Below are positions 48,001 to 60,200 of a DNA stretch of 64,000 nucleotides, in pieces. The position numbers and the translations under genes are program-made. Position 1 is the first letter of the stretch. Each line of letters opens with the position of its first letter. This DNA is from Anniella stebbinsi (taxonomy: Eukaryota; Chordata; Lepidosauria; Squamata; Anniellidae). The stretch covers positions 204,890,017 to 204,954,016 of the forward strand of contig JARDYH010000004.1 in NCBI GenBank assembly GCA_029215795.1, given 5' to 3'. The notes under the pieces were generated by a model. That model was not told the DNA's origin. It ran no database searches and saw only the letters and a list, made by a program, of their open reading frames with translations.

Positions 48001-48240
48001 CCCTGTTCAGGCAACATGCTAAGCCACAATGGTTAAGCATTTTGAGCTAAACATTATGGCTTAGCTTGTCTTGTGAACCATGGCTTAGCATGTTGTCTGA
48101 ACAGACCCATTATGTGGCTAGCCACATTCTCCAAGGGGCCCATTTTATGGTGGTGGCCCAGCAGTTTCTCAAATTCCCAAATGTGCTCATGGATCCAAAA
48201 AAGTTGAGGACCCCTGGGCCTGACACATTTGTAATATAGG

Positions 48241-48288
<48 letters not shown>

Positions 48289-51200
48289 TTGGCCTGGCTT
48301 ACATACTAGTGTAAAGCATACAAGGTCCTTGTAAGAGCAGCAGTTTTATGTATTTTATATTTGATGTTGTTCCCCACCGCAATCCAGAGGGAGAGGCGGG
48401 TAAGAAATAAATAAATAAATATATTATTATTATTATTATTATTATTAAGTCAGAAAAAGTATTTCATTATAATTAAGTAAGGATGACATTCATTTTAACA
48501 TGTCTGGAAATTTGTTATTTACTCCAGAAAATTGATCATGTAAAATAAGTGTAATACATGAACAACATGTTTTCAATTCTTAAGGTCTATAATGGGCAAA
48601 GATCAGTTTACTATTAAACAATTGTGAACTTTCTGGAAGAAAACTCCAGACGCGCTTCTTTCAGATGCTTTCAGCAATAACAAATCATTCTAATTTTAAT
48701 TTGCCAATACATGTCAGTTCCTAGCAGTGATCACGAATACGTTTCTCAGTATTACCAAACTTCTAACCTGTAACATTCATAGCCCCTCATGTTCTACGTA
48801 ATTGGGAGTATAGGTATGTGTTTATATTAATGAATATAGATTACATTTATTAATAACATTCCAATATAGTATTTGCTGTGTTTCACTTCCAGACTGGCTT
48901 CTGTATGTATATGTCTTTAATAGATAAAGTTCTTTGAATGTGTATGTCTTTTAATAGATAAAGTTGGAAATCAGTGAAGGAGTTGACATTCCAAAGAAAT
49001 CAAGACTAGAAAAGCCTGAGGCTCGTTCTTCTCCAATCACAGTGCAGACTAGCAAGGATTTGGCCATGGCAGACCTTTCTAGTTTTGAAGAAACTAGTGC
49101 TGATGATTTTGCGATGGAGATGGGTTTGGCTTGTGTTGTTTGCCGGTGAGTTGTCTAAATTTAGTGGTTTCAACAGATTTGAAGAGCAAAATGAATAATT
49201 TTGTTGCCATTTCTAAACAGCAGTGGATTTTCCTGTTAAGCACAGATCATGAGCCCTTAGATTATTTTTTCCTAAGGGATTTTTCCCATTGTTCGTGAAA
49301 TCAAGACTTCTAATTTAAGCCATAAAGTATGAAGAGTAAAAGTTTTAAAAATAGCAGCGCATGGATATAGGATTGTAGTCAAAAGTCTGTCCACTACAAC
49401 TACCTGTTTCATGGTACCTTGGGTTTACAGAATAAGCCTACATGTAATGCACTGCATATCTACGCCACTTGAATTTTTTCTTAAAAATTCAGTTTTTAAA
49501 TATCTTTCAGATATTAAAGACTTTAACTTTACTGCATCTAATAAGGACACTAACTCTTGTTTTAGCCTTCAAACCACTCACTTCAGAAGTTCACCCGTAC
49601 TGACTTCAGGGAGACTGCTTTTGAGTAAATGTAACTGAGGGGGATAGCCTCTGCTTACAGAGTTGTTAAATTTAACTGTATGGCTCAGTTGAGAGAACAC
49701 GTTTCTCAGCAGTGGTTTTTGAACTCCATGGTGGAGTTTTTACATCACTGTTAAGAAATGCGTTGTTTGGTGGGAAAACTCCACACAGTGGTGGAGGTTT
49801 CTTTGGGAAAACACTCCATGCAGAATATCCAGAGGAAACTTCCTGCACAACTGTTGTGTTACATGTTGTGTGGCAGGCTCCATGGATTTTTCTGTTGCGT
49901 TGAGTTGACTTTTCCCACTGACTACAGAGTTCCCTGGCAAGAGCAGTGGAGCGAGTGCCGCTCTATGAGAGCTGCCGGGATTGGGTTGGGGTTGTTGTTG
50001 TTTTTTTTGCAGCAATATTAATTATAATAATAATTTTATTTCTTATCCGCCTTCTCTCTGGATCAAGGCGGGGTACAACAACAAATACGAACACCATAAA
50101 ATACACATAATTGATTAAAAGCATATAAATCTAATACATTATTAAAAGGCATCTTAAAATTCAACTGGGTAGCAATGGCTGATGGGATGCCATCGGGAGG
50201 ACTGGGAGAGGAGAGAGGGTGGAGGAACTGTCAATCAAACATCACAATGGATTTTCCTTAACTCCACAGTAGCTCACAGTCACACAATGGTGGAGTTAGA
50301 ACATGTTGTGTGGGGAGTACCGCCTAAAAACTCAACTGTTGAGTGGAGTTTTTACATTGACTAACGTGTTGCCTGACCTGAGCCTATATGTGTCCATGCT
50401 AACTAGAAAGTAACAGCAGCAGAATGGGTAAACATATAAGAATGATAATGGCAGTCAGCAGGGAGACGTTAAAAATATCTGTTGTACTTAACAAATGTTT
50501 TAAGCCTTTTTAGCTTCCAAGTGTAATTAAATATTCAAAACCAAAATATTCTGTGTGATTTGCAAGTGACACTTCAATCCTATCAAAATAGAGGATTTAA
50601 GAAAAAAAAACATACATACCCCTTATGCTATAAACCATAATGAATATATTAAATTTCATTTTCTCTTTAAAAAAAAAAAAGAAAAAGAAAACAGTAAGAA
50701 CTGTTTCACTGTTTTCATTTCAAAACCAGCTTAGAACAAAATCTGGCATGTTTGTCATTTGAAGTCTTTACATACCATTTGTTTGTTTTTAATCTAGTCA
50801 CAATGATGCCTTATAGTATTTCAAATATGGAAATTGGACTGTTCTCTTGTGTAACATAGTTGGAAGATACTCATATTTTCCGATCTAGTTTATTTATTTA
50901 TTTTAAGCTATTTGCTATAGTTTGAACCTAAGGCTGTGATCCTAAACACATTTGGTAGGGAATAAGTTCCACTGAAATTAATGGCTCTTACCCCTGCTTA
51001 CAATCACATAGTGCATGCTTCAAGATTTCTTGGGGGCGGGGATCTAATTAGATTTTCAAATTAGCCAACCTTAAAAAAAACTGAAATGTTCCTCTAAGCC
51101 ATCTGGACAATACCGTCACTCTTCATTTTCAAATTAAATAAAGGAATCACATATTTCTCTTACCCACCCATCTGCAAATAGAGTTTCCATGGTTACCTCT

Positions 51201-54200
51201 TTGTACCTGTACCATGGGGATATGTGCAAGAGTAGCTTGGCAATTAGGTAACCTGATTTGTCATCTAAAATAAGTAGTCATTAGGGAAATAGTGTTTGGC
51301 TTACTCAAAGACATATTTCCATTCACGTATAGTCACCAAATTGTTATTTATATATTTTTTCCAACAGAAGCCCGTACATCCTTAGCATTGCTCCCATGTG
51401 TATGCTTTGGAGACATAGCTGTGGGACTAACCTTTTCTGTTCTTTCAGTTCCTATTTTGAGACTAACGTATTCCTGGATGCTGTATAAGGTGATGGACTT
51501 GATATGGTCAGCATCAATTACAAAAGATTGTGTAACTTTTTGCACTTGTGCCACAGTTTGTATTATTTACATGTAGTAAAGGTTGCACGTTTTTCACACC
51601 ATGATGAACTTAATAAAATCTGCTGGTAGAATCCATCAAACTTTATATAATCAAATATTATTGTGCTGCTTTTCAGTTACGAAGATTTTCTTTCCCCCTT
51701 TTCATCCAGCGCAGACTCCTTGCTCTTTGAAGTCTCTTTGTGATCTTTCATGGCTTCATGAGCATCTTAACATCTCCTGCAGCAACATCTGGCCCATCTA
51801 TTTCTTCCTGACTAAATCACCTTATTTGTTGAACTCTTCTAACTCCAATGTGTTCTGCTCTCTGAATTGACTGGACCTATTCTTTAAATTCGATACATCT
51901 GCTCACAATCGTGTTGACAGTTTGGATAACTTTCTCCCCAAGCAGAGGCTACATATGGTTGTGAGAGGGAAGGCAGGCAGGCAGGACCATGCCTTTCCAT
52001 CTCACCCACCAGGAAATACCTGTCTCAGGGTCTACCATACATTCATGTGTGGGTATAACATTTGAATAAGGCTTATGTGTCGAAGCCCAAAAAGCATGAT
52101 CCAGCCTTATCCAACCCATTACCCTCCAGATGTTCTGGACTACAATTCCACGCATTCCTGACTTTCGTCCATGCTAACCGAGCAGAAGTTTTGAACTTTG
52201 CTGGTACCAGGTTGGGGATGGCTGGCATGGTCTATTGTTATTTAAGAGGTTTGGGCCTACAAACATTGGATTCTATGCTACACATAGCCCACATCTTGAG
52301 GGCCTCATGTGTGGTATCAGAAGACATGAACTTTCCCCTCATCACACATATCCTGTACTTTTCTTTCTCACCTTGTTTTCTGTCCCTCATGCCCAGTTTC
52401 AAACTGTTGTAAACTTCTTGGAGCTGTGGCCAACTTGCGAAGTTCTGCTGGACGGCCATGCACATGGACAGGGCTCTGTAGAAAAGAGACATTTGGAGAC
52501 ATCCTTGCAAAGGTCCAGGTGAGGTTTCAAGAGTTGCTGTTAATTTGAATTGAAAACTTTGTGCTTTTCAGGCAAATGACAGTTACTTCTGGGAATCAGT
52601 TAGTCGAATGCCAGGAATGTCATAACCTCTACCACCAAGATTGCCACAAGCCTCAAGTAACAGACAAGGAAGTGAATGATCCCCGCCTAGTGTGGTATTG
52701 TGCCCGATGTACCAGGCAAATGAAAAAAATGGTAAGAATGTTTTTGCTAGAATTATTGATACTTGCAGAGAGATATTAATTAGGCTATTGAAAGAAGGGA
52801 TTTCTTAACTAAATTTAAAAGGGGAGATTAGAAAGTGTAGTTTCTGTGATGAAGGGGAAAGTGTTGATGGGGTACATGTTCCCGCAGTACTTATTTGTTT
52901 TGAAATAAGAAAATGTGTTAATAAATATGTATATGTGCCTTTTTGTCTGCTGGTATTTTTTTAGCTGCTGCTGTTTTGATTTTTATATCTTGATGTGTCC
53001 TATACCAAAGATAAGTTATTCAGATAATAACAGATTTAAAAGTCAGGCAATGTCATAACATTACAGAAAGAAGTAACTCATCTGAATAAATCTGTTAAAT
53101 CTAATCCCTTACTCTGTGCATTTAAGTCCCGAATGAATTGTTTCCTGTAAATTATCGTTTCGTTAAGAGAGTGACAAATATTGGGCCAGATTAAGCATTG
53201 TTAACTCCCATAAAAGATGAGAGGTTGCTTTTCTCTGGGGGCAGGCCTTAATTTTCATGCGAGCTGTTCCTTGATTTCCCAAGTGGAAGAGCTTGCAATT
53301 CATGAAATAGTAAAAATTGGTTAGTAGAATGAGCATTTTAGTATTAGAAAGAATGACAGAATCCTAAAATAACTTAAAAAAATTAAAGTACCATGAAATA
53401 GTTATTCAAAGCAAAGTTGTTGTTTTTCATATTCAACTTGAAAACATGTCATATTTAGCTATGAGGATACTGCCCTTATTCACACATAACAGCAAATGAG
53501 AATTGCTTAGAATTCTGATTCATCATTTACAAGTAGGGTACCTGTGCACACTTTCCAATCATTTCATTTGGCTCCTACTGCCAGCAGCAATGGCTAAATA
53601 AACCAGGAAACCTCTCCACTGGTTTGTTTAGTGTTACATCCAAACCGGGATTCCCAGTTTGTCATTCTCAAGCAAGCCAGAAACTATAAATCAAAACCAA
53701 CCTGGGTTCAGATTCCAGCTTATTAGGAGAGTGACAAGCCAGGATGTAACACTTAATAAGCCTAGGGTGACCATATTTGGGAGACAAAAAAAGAGGACAA
53801 GCTGGGAGGGTGGGTGGGAAAGCAGATTTCTTGGGCCTCTGGAAAGTGCGTCATTCTCCCTGCTTCCTTAAAGGCCCCAATTGGAGCAGAGGACGGGAAA
53901 GTGTGGCAATCCTGCCTCCACTGCGCCAATCGGGGCTTTTTCTATAATGTCTGGAAATGATACACTTTCCCCTTTAAGGCTGTGATTGGAGCAATGGGAG
54001 GGAAATGACCCGCCTCCAGAAAGCACATCATTCCCTCCCACCATGCTAACGGCAGCCTTAAAGGGGAAAGCGTGTCTTTCCAGGACATTGTAGAAAATTA
54101 CCGAAAGTCCCCCCTGACACCCAGGATAGAACAAAAACCAGGACAAATCCGGGGAAATCCTGACAGTTGGTCACCCTAAATAAGCCAGTGTTGGATATTT

Positions 54201-57200
54201 CCTGGTTTGTTTAGCTGCTCCTGCTGGCATGAGGAAACAAGCAGGAGCAATTGGGCAGTGTGCACTTGCTCTTTGTCGATCAGCCAGAATTCATGACAAT
54301 TCTGATTTCTGCTTGCATGCAAACCAGCTTAGTCTGATAAACCAGCAATGTGGTCTAGACAGCATTTAAAAAAATGTTTAGCAAACAAACAAAAACAAAA
54401 ACCAAAAAAAAAAAAAAGAGTTTGCACCAGATAACAATGCATTATTTGGAGAACATCAGTATTTTATGGTATTGGGATGCGGTGTTGATCTTTCAATGAG
54501 TACCGTATTTTCCGGCGTATAAGACGACTTTTTAACCCAGGAAAATCTTCTCAAAAGTCGGGGGTCGTCTTATATGCCGGGTGCTGAAACTCCCGGTCCC
54601 CCCCACCCCCCCCCCAAACAACCGCCCGCGCCGCCCGCCCACGCCGCGCCCCCTCCCCCCTGCCACCTGCCCCCTGCTTACCTTGCAGGGACGTCTGCTC
54701 CCGTCTGACGCCGGCTGCTACTGCCAGCGGGTTTCGCGGCCTGCTCCAGGGTGGCGCGGCGGGTGATGACATCACCCGGCACACCACTCTGGAGCAGGCC
54801 GAAGCCCACTGGCAGTAGCAGCCGGCACCGGATGGGAGCAGACGTCCCTGAAAGGTAAGCGCGCCGCCGCCCCCTCCCCCCTGCCCCCTGGAAAGAAGTG
54901 GAAAGAAGTGACTTTGGTGTGCGTTGGAAGAGGGGTAGTCTTATACGGCGAATATATCCCAAACTCTATATTTTAACTGGAAAAGTTGGGGGTCGTCTTA
55001 TACGCCCAGTCGTCTTATACGCCGGAAAATACGGTACTTTATTCCTTTGTTTCTTGCATTTGTTTCCCACTTTAAGAACGGATTCATATGACCCCGTTTT
55101 GCTTGCCACATGGTGACTTTTGCAAAACGAAAATCAACCTATTAGCATCTATCCTAAGCTAGTTTTCCAGTTCCAGTTTCCAAATTCCTTTAGTTAAAAT
55201 GCTTCTACCTTTCCCACTTGTTCTTTCTCCATTTCTTTTACCATTCTTTCTGTTCTTTAATCAAACTTGAATGCCGACTTCAGGTATTCCTTCTCAAATG
55301 TTTATTTCCTGACAGCTAAAAATTCCACATGTCTTTGTTTCAACCTTCCCTCATACCTACTCGGGTCCTTTATTAGTTCAGTAGATGGCTTTTGGCTTTA
55401 CCATTGCTAAGGTTTTTCATTTTGATTTAAATTCTTTCCTTACACAGGCTCAGAAAACACAGAAGCCTTCCCAGAAGCCAGGCCCTGCTGTAGTTTCAGT
55501 AGCCCCGGCTGTGAAAGACCCACTGATAAAGAAACCAGATATTAAGCTAAAGTTGGAGACTACATCAGCCTTCCTAGCATTTAAGAGGACAGAGGTCAAG
55601 GTGCTGTATATAAAATGTTCTTTAGAAAAATTAACTTATTTTATTTTGTTTTGCACAGGACTCTTCTCCCTTCTCCATAGTTAGAATCCAAAATTCAAGT
55701 ACTTTTATTCAATATTCCATTTCGTTAGTCATCCTGAATGGAAGATAGAATATATATCTTGTTTAGACACCAATCCTCAATAATTGTTTTATAGAAAAAT
55801 AATTTTGTATTTTAAATGGTATACGGGATGCAATTTCTCACAGAAAATGTCTGCATTTTTTCTAGGCTTGGATAAAAACAAATGTGTGTTTTAAGCTTTT
55901 GACTGTTGTTTTCCTTGCATTTGCATTGAATATTGAGGCATCTGGTTGAGGTCTATTTATATTGGCATTTATAAGTCACTTTCCTACCACCAAGTGGTAT
56001 ATAATAAAAGAATTAAAGTTAAAAAACGAACTAATTTTTGTCTCTTTTGTTGTACTATCAGCTAAAAAGGTGAAAACAGGCTGCCTAGGGAAATAGCAGA
56101 GATTGACTGGGTTCACACAACACGGCTGTAAAGGAGTACGGAACCTGAGCACCGTCTCCTGCTGAGAGGTGCAGAATCCAGAGAATCAAACCAAGACTCA
56201 ATTTACTTGAGATATAAGACTTTATTAGATTAAGAGTAGGTTAAGTAGTCTAAAATTCCAAAAATCTACAACAAGACCCAGCATGCCTATATAAGAGACA
56301 ATAAAACATGTTACCCAGCCGGACCTGACTCCTTTTGCCACTTCTGGTCAGCAAAGACACCCAGAGATTTTCCAAGCCTCTGGCTTTATTCCTCCTCTTG
56401 GAATCCTCCCTCCCTTCTCGACGCCAGATTTCGTTCGTTTTTCACACCTCCCTCTCGCAGCCTTGGAATTTATGGCTGAGGTAAGGCCAGTTCTTCCTGG
56501 CCTGGTTTTTGCCCTTGGGCTATCAATCGAGGTGGCCGAGCCAAGGTCTTTTGTCATTTTAACTCCCCTGTTCCCATGCTAAAAAAACCCTTACTAAAAC
56601 TCATGCTTATTCTGTGCACTATGTTACTACAAAACCCACTAATCTCTCAGCGCAGTCTATCTGATCTCCCTTACAACGGCAACTCAGGGTTGAATTTTGG
56701 TTGTCAATGAACCATGGGTTGTTGAACTGTGGGTGGCTGTTGTGTGAGCTCAGCCATGTTAATAACCCATGAACAACCCAAAAGGGGAACCCGTTGTGGG
56801 TTGTGAATTGTGGCTTGCCATGGTTAATAAACCATGGTTTGTTTGCACAGCTGGGTTCACACAATATGACAGCCCACGTTTCAGCAACAAGCCATTGTTC
56901 AACAAGAACCCATATTTGACACTGAGTATGGGTTGCCGTGTTGTGAGAACCTAGTAATTAAAGTCTTTAGTTCTGCTACTGTCTATCTGGGTTAAGAACT
57001 TCTTTTCCCCCATAACTTGGCATCACTGGGTTTCCCCAGTAGTCACAGAAAACTTACAGATAGTTATTTGTTTGAGCTGAAATTAATATGCAGGGTTTAA
57101 AACAAAAATGTTGTACCAATTTAAAGTGGAGCCAAGTACTGCAAATCAGTTTAGACCTCAGATGTGTATATGTGAATTTCCCAAGAGTTCCCTAATATTT

Positions 57201-60200
57201 GTAATTGGTGGTCCATTTCTGAATCAGCCTGAGGAGAGTTGGCTCACCCCTAGTTTTAAAAAAAGATAATTAGAAACCAAGGGTACGATTCATCAAGATC
57301 ATCTTTACTGTTGCCTTTTGAAATGGATGGGAGCTGTTAAAAAATACTATGCTCTTGCACAATTTCCATTAACTTTAATGGGACTTGTGCAGTGCAATTC
57401 CTGGTTGATGGTGCCAAATAGGGATGTGCACTGACCCCCCGGATCGGATCGGATAGCGGATCGGAATCGGACCTGGGGGGCCGGATCGGATCGGATCGGA
57501 GGATGGTCGGATCGGACCGGATGTCCGATCCGGATCGGACGCCATTTTGAATGCTTTTTCCCATAGCCAAGTATTGTTTTACAAAAACGCCTATAACTTT
57601 TTCATTTTTAAAGATAGAAGGATGAAACTTGGGCACATTATACACTGGTTAGGGACAGTTATCTGTGAGAAATTTCAGAAAGATTGGTGCATGCGTTTTG
57701 TGGCAATTAATTTTTTAATAAATACCCAGGAATGCCTATAACTTTGTCATTTTTAAAGTTACACACATGAAACTTTGCCAGATTGTAGGTGGTACCTTGG
57801 GACCCATGTGTGTGAAATTTCAGAAACGTAGGTGCTTGTCTTGTGTGGCAATTAATTTTTAGAAAAATGGGTAGTAGTGGGGTAAATACATTTACGCCTC
57901 CCATTTTTTTATTTTTGAAGATACAAACAGGAAACTTGGCCACATTACAGGTACCACTTGCCTTGATATGTGTGTGAAATTTCAGAAACATTGGAGCTTT
58001 CCTTGTGTGGCAATTAATTTTTGAAACAATGAGGAAAGAAACACCTATAACTTTGTCATTTTTAAAGTTACACACATGAAACTTTGCCACATTGTAGGTG
58101 GTACTTTGGGACCTATGTGTGTGAAATTTCAGAAACATAGGTGCTTGCCTTGTGTGGCAACTAATTTTTTAATAAATACCCAGGAATGCCTATAACTTTG
58201 TCATTTGTAAAGTTACACACATGAAACTTTGCCACATTGTAGGCGGTACCTTGGGACCTATGTGTGTGAAATTTCAGAAATGTAGGTGCTTGTATTGTGT
58301 GGCAATTAATTTTTGAAACAATGAGGGATTCATTGGACAGCACTTGCCCATAGTGATTCATTGGACAGTACTTTTCCATAGGGAATCATTGGACAGTACT
58401 TGCCCATAGGAAATCATTGGAAAGCACTTGCCCATAGGAAATCATTGGAAAGCACTTTCCCATTGAGAAATACAGTTATGCCTCCCACTTTTTTATTTTT
58501 GAAGATACAAACAGGAAACTTGGGCACATTGTAGACTGGTTAGGGATAGTTATCTGTGAGAAATTTCAGAAAGATTAGTGCATGCGTTTTGTGACAATTA
58601 ATTTTTTAATAAATACCCAGGAATGCCTATAACTTTGTCATTTTTAAAGTTGCATACATGAAACTTTGCCACATTGTAGGTGGTACCTTGGGACCTATGT
58701 GTGTAAAATTTCAGAAACGTAGGTGCTTGTCTTGTGTGGCAATTAATTTTTAGAAAAATGGGTAGTAGTGGGGTAAATACATTTACGCCTCCCATTTTTT
58801 TATTTTTGAAGATACAAACAGGAAACTTGGCCACATTACAGGTACCACTTGCCTTGATATGTGTGTGAAATTTCAGAAACATTGGAGCTTTCCTTGTGTG
58901 GCAATTAATTTTTGAAACAATGAGGAAAGAAACACCTATAACTTTGTCATTTTTAAAGTTACACACATGAAACTTTGCCACATTGTAGGTGGTACTTTGG
59001 GACCTATGTGTGTGAAATTTCAGAAACATAGGTGCTTGCCTTGTGTGGCAACTAATTTTTTAATAAATACCCAGGAATGCCTATAACTTTGTCATTTGTA
59101 AAGTTACACACATGAAACTTTGCCACATTGTAGGCGGTACCTTGGGACCTATGTGTGTGAAATTTCAGAAATGTAGGTGCTTGTATTGTGTGGCAATTAA
59201 TTTTTGAAACAATGAGGGATTCATTGGACAGCACTTGCCCATAGTGATTCATTGGACAGTACTTTTCCATAGGGAATCATTGGACAGTACTTGCCCATAG
59301 GAAATCATTGGAAAGCACTTGCCCATAGGAAATCATTGGAAAGCACTTTCCCATTGAGAAATACAGTTATGCCTCCCACTTTTTTATTTTTGAAGATACA
59401 AACAGGAAACTTGGGCACATTGTAGACTGGTTAGGGATAGTTATCTGTGAGAAATTTCAGAAAGATTAGTGCATGCGTTTTGTGACAATTAATTTTTTAA
59501 TAAATACCCAGGAATGCCTATAACTTTGTCATTTTTAAAGTTGCATACATGAAACTTTGCCACATTGTAGGTGGTACCTTGGGACCTATGTGTGTAAAAT
59601 TTCAGAAACGTAGGTGCTTGTCTTGTGTGGCAATTAATTTTTAGAAAAATGGGTAGTAGTGGGGTAAATACATTTACGCCTCCCATTTTTTTATTTTTGA
59701 AGATACAAACAGGAAACTTGGCCACATTACAGGTACCACTTGCCTTGATATGTGTGTGAAATTTCAGAAACATTGGAGCTTTCCTTGTGTGGCAATTAAT
59801 TTTTGAAACAATGAGGAAAGAAACACCTATAACTTTGTCATTTTTAAAGTTACACACATGAAACTTTGCCACATTGTAGGTGGTACTTTGGGACCTATGT
59901 GTGTGAAATTTCAGAAACATAGGTGCTTGCCTTGTGTGGCAACTAATTTTTTAATAAATACCCAGGAATGCCTATAACTTTGTCATTTGTAAAGTTACAC
60001 ACATGAAACTTTGCCACATTGTAGGCGGTACCTTGGGACCTATGTGTGTGAAATTTCAGAAATGTAGGTGCTTGTATTGTGTGGCAATTAATTTTTGAAA
60101 CAATGAGGGATTCATTGGACAGCACTTGCCCATAGTGATTCATTGGACAGTACTTTTCCATAGGGAATCATTGGACAGTACTTGCCCATAGGAAATCATT

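Noticed and set aside
58325..58465. CRISPR-like regular 28-bp repeats
   Set aside because: The units are contiguous with no spacers, they lie in a transposon arm, and the DNA is vertebrate.
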